From Bacterioplanes sanyensis (lineage in GTDB: Bacteria > Pseudomonadota > Gammaproteobacteria > Pseudomonadales > Oceanobacteraceae), in NCBI RefSeq assembly GCF_014652515.1, contig NZ_BMYY01000003.1:294772-358771 (forward strand): a DNA stretch of 64,000 nt, read 5' to 3'. Below the pieces are notes generated by a model. That model saw only the letters and a program-made list of their open reading frames with translations, ran no database searches and was not told the DNA's origin. This document shows, in pieces, positions 9,315 through 17,208 of this stretch. Within the stretch, counting starts at the first letter, position 1, and every line of letters starts with the position of its first letter. The position numbers and the translations under genes were made by a program.

Positions 9315-9779
9315 ATGTCTGTACGAAATTACCCCACTGCCACACTGAGTCGGCGCTTGGCCGCCATGCTGTATGACAGTCTGGTATTGATTTCACTGTA
9401 TATTATGGCGGGCTTTATCGTCGTCGCATTGTTAAAACTGATTAACGATGGCGAGTTCCCCGGCGCTCTGCCTTGGTCAATTTCAGTGTCGATCTTTTTC
9501 TGCGTTGCTTTTCTTTACTACACCCATTCCTGGCTGCGCGGCGGCCAAACCATCGGCATGAAAGCGTGGCGCATCGCCTTGGTAAACAACAATGAAAAAC
9601 ACGGCCAAGTGCTGCCACTGCAATTAAGCCAATGCATGCTGCGCTGCGGTTGTGGTTTTTTCTCATTGCTGGCCGGCGGGCTTGGCTTTTGGTGGATGCT
9701 GTTCGATCGCCAACAGCGCACTTGGCACGACATGGCGTCCGTTACTCGGATCATTCATCGCCCCGTCGGCATGGACTAA
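9315..9779 (+). CDS. RDD-family membrane protein
   Basis: Small inner-membrane protein of 154 residues with the RDD domain (Pfam RDD). The domain is named for conserved Arg and Asp residues, here RRLAAMLYDSLVL near residues 13-25, with later membrane segments around 28-45, 52-72 and 108-128. GGQTIGMKAWRI is the conserved central signature. Function is unknown for most members; transport or ion homeostasis roles have been proposed. AAAGG lies upstream of the ATG. It is divergent from the menA-like gene (56 bp apart) and convergent with lptG. Confidence 0.85.
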   Translation: MSVRNYPTATLSRRLAAMLYDSLVLISLYIMAGFIVVALLKLINDGEFPGALPWSISVSIFFCVAFLYYTHSWLRGGQTIGMKAWRIALVNNNEKHGQVLPLQLSQCMLRCGCGFFSLLAGGLGFWWMLFDRQQRTWHDMASVTRIIHRPVGMD

Positions 9780-9802
9780 TAAACCTTTCACGCCAGCGCT
9801 GC

Positions 9803-9828
9803 GCGCAAGGAGGCAGGCCTTCTTGCGC
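9803..9828. terminator. Hairpin between convergent RDD gene and lptG
   Basis: GCGCAAGGAGG and CCTTCTTGCGC form an 11-pair stem with one G-T wobble and a CAGG loop in the gap between the two convergent genes. Neither side has a convincing T-run, so it is at best a weak or factor-assisted terminator. Confidence 0.4.
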
Positions 9829-9862
9829 AAGGTCACGCACAGTGCGCCTGAAACCACCAGCC

Positions 9863-10930
9863 CTAAGACGCCCGTCGCAATAACAACACGGCCGCCAGCG
9901 AACATAAGATAATGGGCACCACACTGGCCCACAGCGGTGCAAAACCGAACACAATACTGGCGGGCGCCAGCAGCTCTTCGGCGTACTTGTACACCAGCCC
10001 GACCAAGATGCCGGTAAAAATGCGATACCCCGGCGTAACCGAACGCAATGGCCCAAAAATAAAAGAAACGCCCAGCAACACCAGCGCCAGCGTACTCAGA
10101 GGCTGCGTTACTTTGCGCCAGAACGACAACAAATAATTATCGGCATTCAGCCCCTGTTGCTCGACGTAGCGGGTGTAGCGATAGAGGTTGGAAATCGACA
10201 TGTCGCGCGGCTCGACCATCACCACACTCAAACTCTGCGGCGTCAGGCCAGTTTCCCAACGCAAACTGTCGTGCTGGCGGCGTTCTACTTGTGACTCACT
10301 CAGCAGCACATCCGTCACCTGCTCCATTTGCCAATACTGACGCTGGTAAATCGCCCGCGAGGCCGTGCGCACCTGCTGCAAATGCCCTTGCTCATCGAAT
10401 CGGTACAGCGTCAGACCATGCAACACGCCATTGGGCTCGACGGCGGTAAAGCGCATAAAGGTGTCGCCCTCGCGATGCCAAAAGCCCTTGCCACTGTTCG
10501 ACAGCGTGTCACCTTTGCCTTGCGCCACGGCTTTTTGCGATTGCGCCATGCGCTCTAAGGTGGGAATGGCATACTCTGCCGTTGCCATGCTGATCAACAT
10601 CAGCACCAACACGGGCTTCATGACCGCCACACTGATGCGACGAATCGACATACCGGCGGCGCGCATCACCGTTAGTTCACTGCTGGCGGCCATGCTGCCA
10701 AGGCCAGCCAGACAACCAATCAAACACGCCAACGGCATGTACTCATAAGCACGACGCGGCAGGCGCATAAAAATAAACTGCAACGCTTCGAGCAGCTGGT
10801 AATCACCTTTGAGCCGCTTGAGTTCATCCACTAACGCAAATACGGCGTCCAGGCCAATAATCACCAGCACCACCACCAAGGTGGCGTTTAGTACATGGCG
10901 GGCAACGTAGCGATCCAGATGCGACATCAT
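9863..10930 (-). CDS. lptG: LPS export ABC permease LptG
   Basis: Inner-membrane permease of 355 residues. With LptF and two copies of the LptB ATPase it extracts lipopolysaccharide from the inner membrane and passes it to LptC and LptA. It has the YjgP/YjgQ fold: three membrane helices at each end (starting LDRYVARHVLNATLVVVLVI, and about residues 270-350) around a periplasmic beta-jellyroll. The segment SELTVMRAAGMSIRRI is the coupling-helix region that meets LptB. Its ATG overlaps the lptF stop (ATGA), giving translational coupling. The order lptF-lptG divergent from pepA is standard in gammaproteobacteria. Confidence 0.95.
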   Translation of the reverse strand: MMSHLDRYVARHVLNATLVVVLVIIGLDAVFALVDELKRLKGDYQLLEALQFIFMRLPRRAYEYMPLACLIGCLAGLGSMAASSELTVMRAAGMSIRRISVAVMKPVLVLMLISMATAEYAIPTLERMAQSQKAVAQGKGDTLSNSGKGFWHREGDTFMRFTAVEPNGVLHGLTLYRFDEQGHLQQVRTASRAIYQRQYWQMEQVTDVLLSESQVERRQHDSLRWETGLTPQSLSVVMVEPRDMSISNLYRYTRYVEQQGLNADNYLLSFWRKVTQPLSTLALVLLGVSFIFGPLRSVTPGYRIFTGILVGLVYKYAEELLAPASIVFGFAPLWASVVPIILCSLAAVLLLRRAS

Positions 10931-11997
10931 AACTGGCGCACCTTATGCCGACGCTGCAGCTCCGGCCACCACCAAAGCGCCGCCGCAATCAAGCCGTACA
11001 CCGCGTGCAGCGACCACAAGCCAACGCTGGGGTCGAGACGCCCTTTTTCGATCATGCCGGTCATGGCAATCATCAACGAGATATACACCATGAATAAAAT
11101 AATGGCGGGAAACAGGCGCGCAAAGCGGCCCTGACGTGGATTCACCCGTGCCAATGGCAACGCAATCAAGGTCACAATGGGCACCATAATGATCAGCGAC
11201 AAACGCCACTGCAGTTGTGCCTGCGATTTTAAATTAGGGTCGCCAAACAAAGCCGGGGTGGGAATCGCCTCTTGGCGCAGCTTACGCCGCTCATCCGGCT
11301 CATCCGCAATTTTGACGCCATAGCGCTCGAATTCGAGAGTTTGCAGACTCAGCGCTTCGCCGCTTAAATCGTAGCGCCGCCCTTGATGCAGCTCTAAATA
11401 GCGTGAACCAGTGTCATCGCTGACATACTGAGTACCGCGTCCCGCCACCAATAAGGTGTCGCCATCGGCAATAAACACCTGACGCATTTCGGTTTTATCC
11501 TCTGACAGCGACTCTGCGTAAGTGACGCGCGAGCCGCTCTTCATGCTTTGAAAGCGGCCGGGAATTAACAGCTCAAATTCCGTTAGCTGCGCCTGTTTTT
11601 GATACAGACTTTCCATTTTTTGTGCGCCCCAAGGGCTTAAAAACAGCGACAGCGACGCCACCACCGCCATCATGGTGCCCGCCGGCACCAGGGTATAAGC
11701 CAATAATCGTCGATGCGAAACACCGGTGGCCGTCAGCACCGTCATTTCACTGTCGGCGTACAAACGCCCATAGGCCAGCAAAATGGCAATAAACAACGCC
11801 AGCGGCAGCACCATTTCGAGAAATGACGGCAACCGCAACAGCAAGGTAAAAAACACGATTTCCAGCGACACCTGACCCGCCGCTGCCTCCGCCAGTTGGC
11901 GAATCAAACGCCCACTCATCAGAATCAGTAGCAGAACTAGAGTCACCGCAAAAATGGAGCCGGTCAGCTCCCGGACGAGATAACGAAAAAGAATCAA
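10927..11997 (-). CDS. lptF: LPS export ABC permease LptF
   Basis: Partner permease of LptG in the LptB2FG lipopolysaccharide extractor. It has three N-terminal and three C-terminal membrane helices around a periplasmic domain. The coupling segment SEMTVLTATGVSHRRLLAY matches the family. The conserved N-terminus ILFRYLVRELTGSIF begins at a TTG codon (11997) with AAGG about 9 bases upstream, giving 356 residues. An upstream in-frame ATG at 12033 would add twelve non-conserved residues and lacks a ribosome site, so TTG is preferred though not proven. It is divergent from pepA, with 81 bp between starts. Confidence 0.93.
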   Translation of the reverse strand: MILFRYLVRELTGSIFAVTLVLLLILMSGRLIRQLAEAAAGQVSLEIVFFTLLLRLPSFLEMVLPLALFIAILLAYGRLYADSEMTVLTATGVSHRRLLAYTLVPAGTMMAVVASLSLFLSPWGAQKMESLYQKQAQLTEFELLIPGRFQSMKSGSRVTYAESLSEDKTEMRQVFIADGDTLLVAGRGTQYVSDDTGSRYLELHQGRRYDLSGEALSLQTLEFERYGVKIADEPDERRKLRQEAIPTPALFGDPNLKSQAQLQWRLSLIIMVPIVTLIALPLARVNPRQGRFARLFPAIILFMVYISLMIAMTGMIEKGRLDPSVGLWSLHAVYGLIAAALWWWPELQRRHKVRQL

Positions 11998-12078
11998 ACA
12001 ACCAGACCTTGTATTTCGATCATGTGACAGCATATATGCAAATGGAATAAGTCATTCACAACTGACTCAGGAGTTCTC

Positions 12079-13551
12079 ATGGAATACCAGACGTCCCAAA
12101 GCAGCGCTGCCGAGGTAGAAGCGAGCTGTATTGTGGTCACTATTGACACCGCAGGCAAGCTGTCTGACGCCGCTCAGCAATTGGATGCTGCCAGCCAGCA
12201 TTTTCTGCAACAACGCTTTGAAAGCAAAGACATTAAAGGCAAATTGGCCGAAACACTGTTGTTACCCGCTGTGAACGGTGTTGCTGCGCAACGCGTTTTG
12301 CTGGTCGGCCGTGGCGACAGCGACAAGCCATTGAAGCGCGGACAAGCCATTAAGCTGCTGCAAGCCATCGCCTCTGCGACTAGCAAGTTCAGCGGCAGCA
12401 TTGCCCTGGCGATTGAAGAGCTGGCCAATGACGAGATCGATGCCCACTGGTTTGCCGAGCAAAGTGCCATTGCCTTTGGCCGCGAAGCCTATCAATACAC
12501 CACCACCAAGCCGCAGCCAGAAGGCGAGCAGCCAACTCAGCCAGACACTTTGGTTTGGGTAGGTAGCGACACCACCGCCAGCCTGAAAAAAGGCGATGCC
12601 GTGGCACAAGGCCTGAACTACGCGCGCGAGCTGGGCAACCTGCCAGGCAATATCTGTACGCCAACCTACCTGGCCGAGCAAGCCTTGGCCCTGGCCAGTG
12701 ATGAAAAACTGACCACCGACATTCTCGACGAAGAACAACTGGCCGAGATGGGCGCGGGTGCGTTTGTGTCCGTATCCAAAGCCTCAACTGAGCCTGGCAA
12801 AATCATCGTCATGCACTACAAAGGCGCCAGCGATGACGCCCCTGTGCACATGATTTTGGGCAAAGGCATTACTTTTGACACCGGCGGCATCAGCCTCAAG
12901 CCAGGTGCAAAAATGGATGAGATGAAGTACGACATGTGTGGTGCAGCGTCGGTTTTAGGCACCATGAAGTCACTGCTGGAGCTGCGCCCTAACGTCAATG
13001 TGATCGGCATGATCACCGCGGCTGAAAACATGCCAGGCGGCAATGCCAGCAAGCCAGGCGATGTGGTCACCAGCTTGTCGGGCAAAACCATCGAAATCCT
13101 CAATACCGATGCCGAAGGCCGCTTGGTATTGTGTGATGCCCTGACTTACGGCATCGACAAGTTCAAGCCAGCATCGGTAGTTGATATCGCCACGCTGACA
13201 GGGGCCTGCATGGCCGCTCTGGGTGAAGTCAACAGCGGTATTTTCACCACCGATGAGAGCATGGCGGAGCAACTGCAAACCGCAGCCACCTACTCTCACG
13301 ACAAAGTGTGGCGCTTGCCGCTAGAAGACGACTACCAAGAGCTGTTGGATTCCAACTTTGCTGATATGGCCAACATTGGTGGCCCATTAGCCGGTGCAAC
13401 CACCGCTGCTTGCTTCTTGTCACGCTTCACCGAAGGCACCCCTTGGGCGCACATTGACATCGCCGGTACAGGCTGGACAGGCGGCGCGAAAAAAGGTGCT
13501 TCCGGTCGTCCGGTACCCCTGCTGGTGAACTACCTACTCAACAAAGCCTGA
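12079..13551 (+). CDS. pepA: Leucyl aminopeptidase (M17 family)
   Basis: Cytosolic hexameric metallo-aminopeptidase of 490 residues that removes N-terminal residues from peptides; in some gammaproteobacteria PepA also binds DNA. The M17 metal and substrate site is complete: KGITFDTGGISLKPG (Lys and Asp ligands), MKYDMCGAASVLGTM and NTDAEGRLVLCDALTY. The N-terminal macro-like domain covers about residues 1-165. CAGGAGTTCTC precedes the ATG. It is divergent from lptF-lptG and followed by a strong terminator. The usual downstream partner holC (DNA polymerase III chi) is absent here. Confidence 0.96.
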   Translation: MEYQTSQSSAAEVEASCIVVTIDTAGKLSDAAQQLDAASQHFLQQRFESKDIKGKLAETLLLPAVNGVAAQRVLLVGRGDSDKPLKRGQAIKLLQAIASATSKFSGSIALAIEELANDEIDAHWFAEQSAIAFGREAYQYTTTKPQPEGEQPTQPDTLVWVGSDTTASLKKGDAVAQGLNYARELGNLPGNICTPTYLAEQALALASDEKLTTDILDEEQLAEMGAGAFVSVSKASTEPGKIIVMHYKGASDDAPVHMILGKGITFDTGGISLKPGAKMDEMKYDMCGAASVLGTMKSLLELRPNVNVIGMITAAENMPGGNASKPGDVVTSLSGKTIEILNTDAEGRLVLCDALTYGIDKFKPASVVDIATLTGACMAALGEVNSGIFTTDESMAEQLQTAATYSHDKVWRLPLEDDYQELLDSNFADMANIGGPLAGATTAACFLSRFTEGTPWAHIDIAGTGWTGGAKKGASGRPVPLLVNYLLNKA

Positions 13552-13567
13552 TCTCAGCATCAGCAAC

Positions 13568-13596
13568 AGAGGCCGCGCAATGCGGCCTCTTTTTTG
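13568..13596 (+). terminator. Rho-independent terminator after pepA
   Basis: AGAGGCCGC and GCGGCCTCT form a perfect 9-pair stem with a GCAAT loop, followed directly by a T-run, 16 bases past the pepA stop. This is a textbook intrinsic terminator for pepA. Confidence 0.9.
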
Positions 13597-13680
13597 TCAC
13601 CTTTGAACATCTCATCTATCGGTATCGACTGCTAGCATCGTCCGCCTAACTAACAGCATTCATCGCCAGCAGGAGACCCC

Positions 13681-14343
13681 ATGTCACTCAGCGAACTACT
13701 GCAACAACGCTATTCCGTGCGCGCATTTAAACCGGAGCCCGTTGCCCCTCAAGTGCTAGAGGAAGTTTTTTCACTGGCCCAGCACGCCCCGTCAAACTGC
13801 AATGTACAGCCCTGGCAAACCTATGTCGTCTCCGGCGAGACTAAAAATCAGCTGAAAAATACCCTCATCGCTCATGTCATGAAGCAACAAACACCTGAGC
13901 CAGAATTTAATTGGAAGGTGGCCTACCAAGGCATTCACCGTGAGCGCCAATTCGGTTCAGCCAACGCACTGTATGGCGCCATGGGCATTGAGCGTGAAGA
14001 TAAAATGAAACGCAACATGGCCATGCTGCGTAACTGGAACTTTTTTGATGCGCCGCACGCCGTCTTTTTTGCCATGGAAAAATACCTCGACATTATGGGC
14101 GCCGTTGACGTGGGTATTTACGCGCAAAGTGTCGCGCTCTTGCTGCAAGAACGCGGCATCGCCTGTTGCATGCAAGGTGCCTTAGGGCAGTTCCCTGGGC
14201 CGATTAAAGAGCAGCTTGGCATTCCTGAGGAGCAAGGCATTTTATTTGGCATGTCGATTGGTTACGAAGATCCGCAAGCCGACGCCAATAAAGCACGCAC
14301 CGATCGCGCCGAGCTGGAACAGGCCGTCACATTTTTTGATTAA
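13681..14343 (+). CDS. Nitroreductase-family flavoprotein
   Basis: FMN-dependent oxidoreductase of 220 residues. The family reduces nitro groups, quinones and related electrophiles with NAD(P)H. The FMN-binding start is LQQRYSVRAFKPEPV, with the conserved APSNCNVQPWQTYVVSG segment, and the C-terminal block is ERGIACCMQGALGQFPGPI followed by GILFGMSIGYEDP. Length is typical. AGGAGACCCC precedes the ATG. It appears to be monocistronic; a hairpin (GAGCAGGC/GCCTGCTC, 14347-14366) follows the stop but has no clean T-run. The substrate cannot be assigned. Confidence 0.88.
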   Translation: MSLSELLQQRYSVRAFKPEPVAPQVLEEVFSLAQHAPSNCNVQPWQTYVVSGETKNQLKNTLIAHVMKQQTPEPEFNWKVAYQGIHRERQFGSANALYGAMGIEREDKMKRNMAMLRNWNFFDAPHAVFFAMEKYLDIMGAVDVGIYAQSVALLLQERGIACCMQGALGQFPGPIKEQLGIPEEQGILFGMSIGYEDPQADANKARTDRAELEQAVTFFD

Positions 14344-14472
14344 CGCGAGCAGGCCAAAGCCTGCTCACTTGCAAACTCTTTTCTTATCAGTAAGGTATAG
14401 CCGCCGGCCACACAGGCCCGAATTTTAGGAGCAAATGCTATCGATCGAGTCAGTTAATCAAGGAGATTTTTC

Positions 14473-15396
14473 ATGCAGGATTTTTATCCGACACGAACAT
14501 CCTCCCCCCAGCCCATGATCAAACGCCGCGAGCCGATCATTCACGGCGGCGCTGGCTTTCTTAGCCAGCAACAATTACAGCGCTATGAGCGCGATGGTTT
14601 TCTGGTAATTGAAGACTTTTTACCACCCTCTGAAACACAGCAATTTTTGCGCGACCTTGATGCGTACCAGCAAGACAGCACGTTTATTCAACGTCCAGAA
14701 GTCATAGCTGAGCCCAATGAGCAATCCATTCGCTCAATTTTCGCCATTCATACACTCTCTGAACGCTTTAAAACATTGGTGCGTGATCAGCGGCTATTAA
14801 GCTTGGCACGGCAAATTACGGGCGATGATGTTTACGTGCACCAGTCACGCTTAAACGACAAGCCGGCGTTTGTAGGCAAAGGGTTTAATTGGCACTCGGA
14901 TTTTGAAACCTGGCACGCCGAAGATGGCATGCCCGCCATGCGCGCGTTCAGTGTGTCCATCATGCTCACCGATAATCAGCCTCATAACGGCCCACTCATG
15001 CTGATCCCGGGCTCGCACCGCTGGTTCGTTCCAACGATGGGTAAAACACCTGCCAACAACTGGCAAACATCGCTTAAAAACCAACAAATCGGTGTACCGG
15101 ATGCCGAGAGCTTGCGCGAGCTGACTGCCGGCGTCGACAGCGAGCAAGCCGTGCCGGGCGTGCACGTTCCCAGCAGTAAGGCAGGTTCCTTGCTGATTTT
15201 TGATTGCAATGTGCTGCACGCATCGAGCGATAATTTATCGCCCTGGCCTAGGCGTAATTTATTTTTTGTTTACAACAGCATTCACAACCGACTGCAAGCG
15301 CCCTTCGCTGCTGACCGTCCACGGCCAGAATACTTGGCAACTCGCGAACCAGTAGCCTTGCGAGCGGCAGACGCGCGGTCAGTAACAAAAGCTTGA
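14473..15396 (+). CDS. ectD: Ectoine hydroxylase
   Basis: Non-haem iron, 2-oxoglutarate-dependent dioxygenase of 307 residues that hydroxylates the compatible solute ectoine to 5-hydroxyectoine. The EctD signature FNWHSDFETWHAEDGMP is intact. The metal triad is visible as His141 and Asp143 (WHSD) and His249 (NVLHASSDNLSPWPRRN). The segment LMLIPGSHRWF is also typical. AAGGAGATTTTTC precedes the ATG. Unlike the usual ectABC-ectD cluster, no ectoine synthesis genes or aspartokinase are in the window. The enzyme must act on ectoine made from genes elsewhere or imported. Other phytanoyl-CoA dioxygenase-like enzymes lack this long signature, so the assignment is firm. Confidence 0.93.
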   Translation: MQDFYPTRTSSPQPMIKRREPIIHGGAGFLSQQQLQRYERDGFLVIEDFLPPSETQQFLRDLDAYQQDSTFIQRPEVIAEPNEQSIRSIFAIHTLSERFKTLVRDQRLLSLARQITGDDVYVHQSRLNDKPAFVGKGFNWHSDFETWHAEDGMPAMRAFSVSIMLTDNQPHNGPLMLIPGSHRWFVPTMGKTPANNWQTSLKNQQIGVPDAESLRELTAGVDSEQAVPGVHVPSSKAGSLLIFDCNVLHASSDNLSPWPRRNLFFVYNSIHNRLQAPFAADRPRPEYLATREPVALRAADARSVTKA

Positions 15397-15400
15397 GCAC

Positions 15401-15437
15401 ATAAAAAACGCCGACACTGGAAACCAGTGCCGGCGTT
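15401..15437 (-). terminator. Terminator after aceF (convergent with ectD)
   Basis: AACGCCGACACTGG and CCAGTGCCGGCGTT form a 14-base stem with one mismatch and an AAA loop. On the minus strand it runs into a T-run (the AAAAAA at 15403-15408 on the plus strand), so it fits best as the intrinsic terminator of aceE-aceF. It lies 10 bases past the ectD stop and may also end that transcript. Confidence 0.8.
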
Positions 15438-15553
15438 GCTAACGACCTGAAACCTGAACGTTTAAGCTTGCCCCCTTACCTGCAATTTCAAACGCTACAG
15501 TCACCCATTCCAGGCCGATTCATCCGCTATCAACTGCAGGCGTGGGCTATGCC

Positions 15554-17197
15554 TTACAGTATCAAGCGGCGAATATCGCTGATCAATGCGACCAGAGTGG
15601 TAAAGAAGCGGCCACAGTCGGCGCCGTTAATGGCACGATGATCGTAAGACACCGCCAGCGGCAGCATATTACGTGGCTCAAACTCTTTACCATTCCAAAC
15701 CGGTTTTATCTGCGCTTTTGAGACGCCCATAATGGCGACTTCCGGCGCATTCACGATCGGCGTAAAGCCAGTACCGCCCATGGCACCCAAGCTAGAAATG
15801 GTAAAGCATGCGCCTTTCATTTCATTCGGCTTGAGCTTGCCGGCCCGTGCTTTTTCAACCAACTCGTTACTTTCTCGCGCCAGCTCCCAAATGCCTTTTT
15901 TATCTGCATCACGAATCACTGGCACCATCAATCCGGCCGGCGTATCAACGGCAATGCCAATGTGGACATAGTGCTTATGCACTAAGTGCTCACCATCGGC
16001 GTGCAGTGACACATTAAAACTCGGCTCCAACTTCAGCGCTTGCGCAGCGGCCTTAATCAAGAAAGGCAACGGAGTAATTTTAACACCCTGCTTTTCTGCT
16101 TCCGGCTTCATTTGCTGGCGGAAAGCATCCAAGTCTGTGATGTCCGCTTCATCAAACTGGGTAACATGCGGCACATTTAACCAATTACGCTGCATGTTGG
16201 CCGCCGTGAGCTTTTTAATTTTGCTCATCGGCTGCAGTTCGATGTCACCAAACTGGCTGAAGTCAACTTCTGGAATCGGTGGAATGCCGGCCCCAGACGC
16301 GGCGCTAATACTACCCGACTCTGCCTGTTTGAGCATCTTTTTCACGTAGGTACGAATGTCATCTTTCGTAATGCGACCACGTACGCCACTGCCGTTGACC
16401 TTAGTCAAGTCAACCCCCAGTTGACGTGCCAGCCGCCGTGATGACGGCCCAGCATAGACATCGGACGAGCGATTCGCCGGTTCAGGCTTGGCTTCAGGCG
16501 CCGACTCAGGTGCCGCCGGCTGAGGTGCCGCCGACTCAGCTGGAGGCTGCTTGGCAGCAGGCGCTGCCGGTTGCTCTGCAGCAGCGCTCTCAACTGGCTG
16601 CGCCGCCGCTGTGGTTTTCAGCACCGCGTACACGTCGCCTTCGTTAACCTTATCGCCGACCTGAATGCGAAACTCGACCAAGGTACCGGCTTTGGGTGCT
16701 GGCACGTCCATACTGGCTTTATCCGTTTCCAGTACCAACAGCGATTCTTCTTCAGCCACTTCAGCACCCGGCTCGACGCTGAGCTCGATCACATCGACAT
16801 CGGTGGCACCACCCAAGTCAGGAATGGTCAGCTCAATCGTTTGCTCAGTAGCTGGCACCTCTTGAGTAGGCGCTTCCGTCTTGGTTTCTGGGCTGGCTGC
16901 AGGCTCGGCTTCTGCGCTCTCCTGCTCAGCTTCCGCAGCTGGTTCGGTGGCCGCCTCAGCTGCGACTTCAACGACCATGATGTCGTCGCCTTCAGATACT
17001 TTGTCACCGGCAGCCACTAGTATTTCCACCACCGTACCAACGACCGGACTGGGGATTTCCATACTGGCCTTATCGGTTTCCAGCACAATTAAATCTTGCT
17101 CCAGCTCTACCGCGTCACCCACGGCCACTGAAATTTCAATCACATCGACGTTATCAGCACCGCCAAGATCGGGCACAGAAACAGTTGTTTTACTCAT
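15554..17197 (-). CDS. aceF: Pyruvate dehydrogenase E2, dihydrolipoamide acetyltransferase
   Basis: E2 core of the pyruvate dehydrogenase complex, 547 residues; it moves the acetyl group from E1 to CoA. Two lipoyl domains are visible (about residues 3-78 and 121-195), with the lipoylated lysines at K43 and K160 in ETDKAS motifs. Ala/Pro/Glu-rich linkers separate them, a peripheral E1/E3-binding domain covers about 246-285, and the catalytic domain ends with SYDHRAINGAD, whose His520 is the catalytic residue. E. coli AceF has three lipoyl domains; two is common in pseudomonads and marine gammaproteobacteria. AAGGAGG precedes the ATG. The 11-bp gap to the aceE stop indicates one operon. No lpd gene follows. 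Confidence 0.96.
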   Translation of the reverse strand: MSKTTVSVPDLGGADNVDVIEISVAVGDAVELEQDLIVLETDKASMEIPSPVVGTVVEILVAAGDKVSEGDDIMVVEVAAEAATEPAAEAEQESAEAEPAASPETKTEAPTQEVPATEQTIELTIPDLGGATDVDVIELSVEPGAEVAEEESLLVLETDKASMDVPAPKAGTLVEFRIQVGDKVNEGDVYAVLKTTAAAQPVESAAAEQPAAPAAKQPPAESAAPQPAAPESAPEAKPEPANRSSDVYAGPSSRRLARQLGVDLTKVNGSGVRGRITKDDIRTYVKKMLKQAESGSISAASGAGIPPIPEVDFSQFGDIELQPMSKIKKLTAANMQRNWLNVPHVTQFDEADITDLDAFRQQMKPEAEKQGVKITPLPFLIKAAAQALKLEPSFNVSLHADGEHLVHKHYVHIGIAVDTPAGLMVPVIRDADKKGIWELARESNELVEKARAGKLKPNEMKGACFTISSLGAMGGTGFTPIVNAPEVAIMGVSKAQIKPVWNGKEFEPRNMLPLAVSYDHRAINGADCGRFFTTLVALISDIRRLIL

Positions 17198-17208
17198 CAG
17201 TGTCCTCC

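Noticed and set aside
16360..16620. Apparent tandem repeats of Ala/Pro codons
   Set aside because: They are the low-complexity linker of AceF between the lipoyl and E1/E3-binding domains, not a DNA repeat element.
16571..17020. 149-residue plus-strand frame
   Set aside because: Shadow of the lipoyl and linker coding region of aceF; GC-rich codon bias opens the opposite strand.
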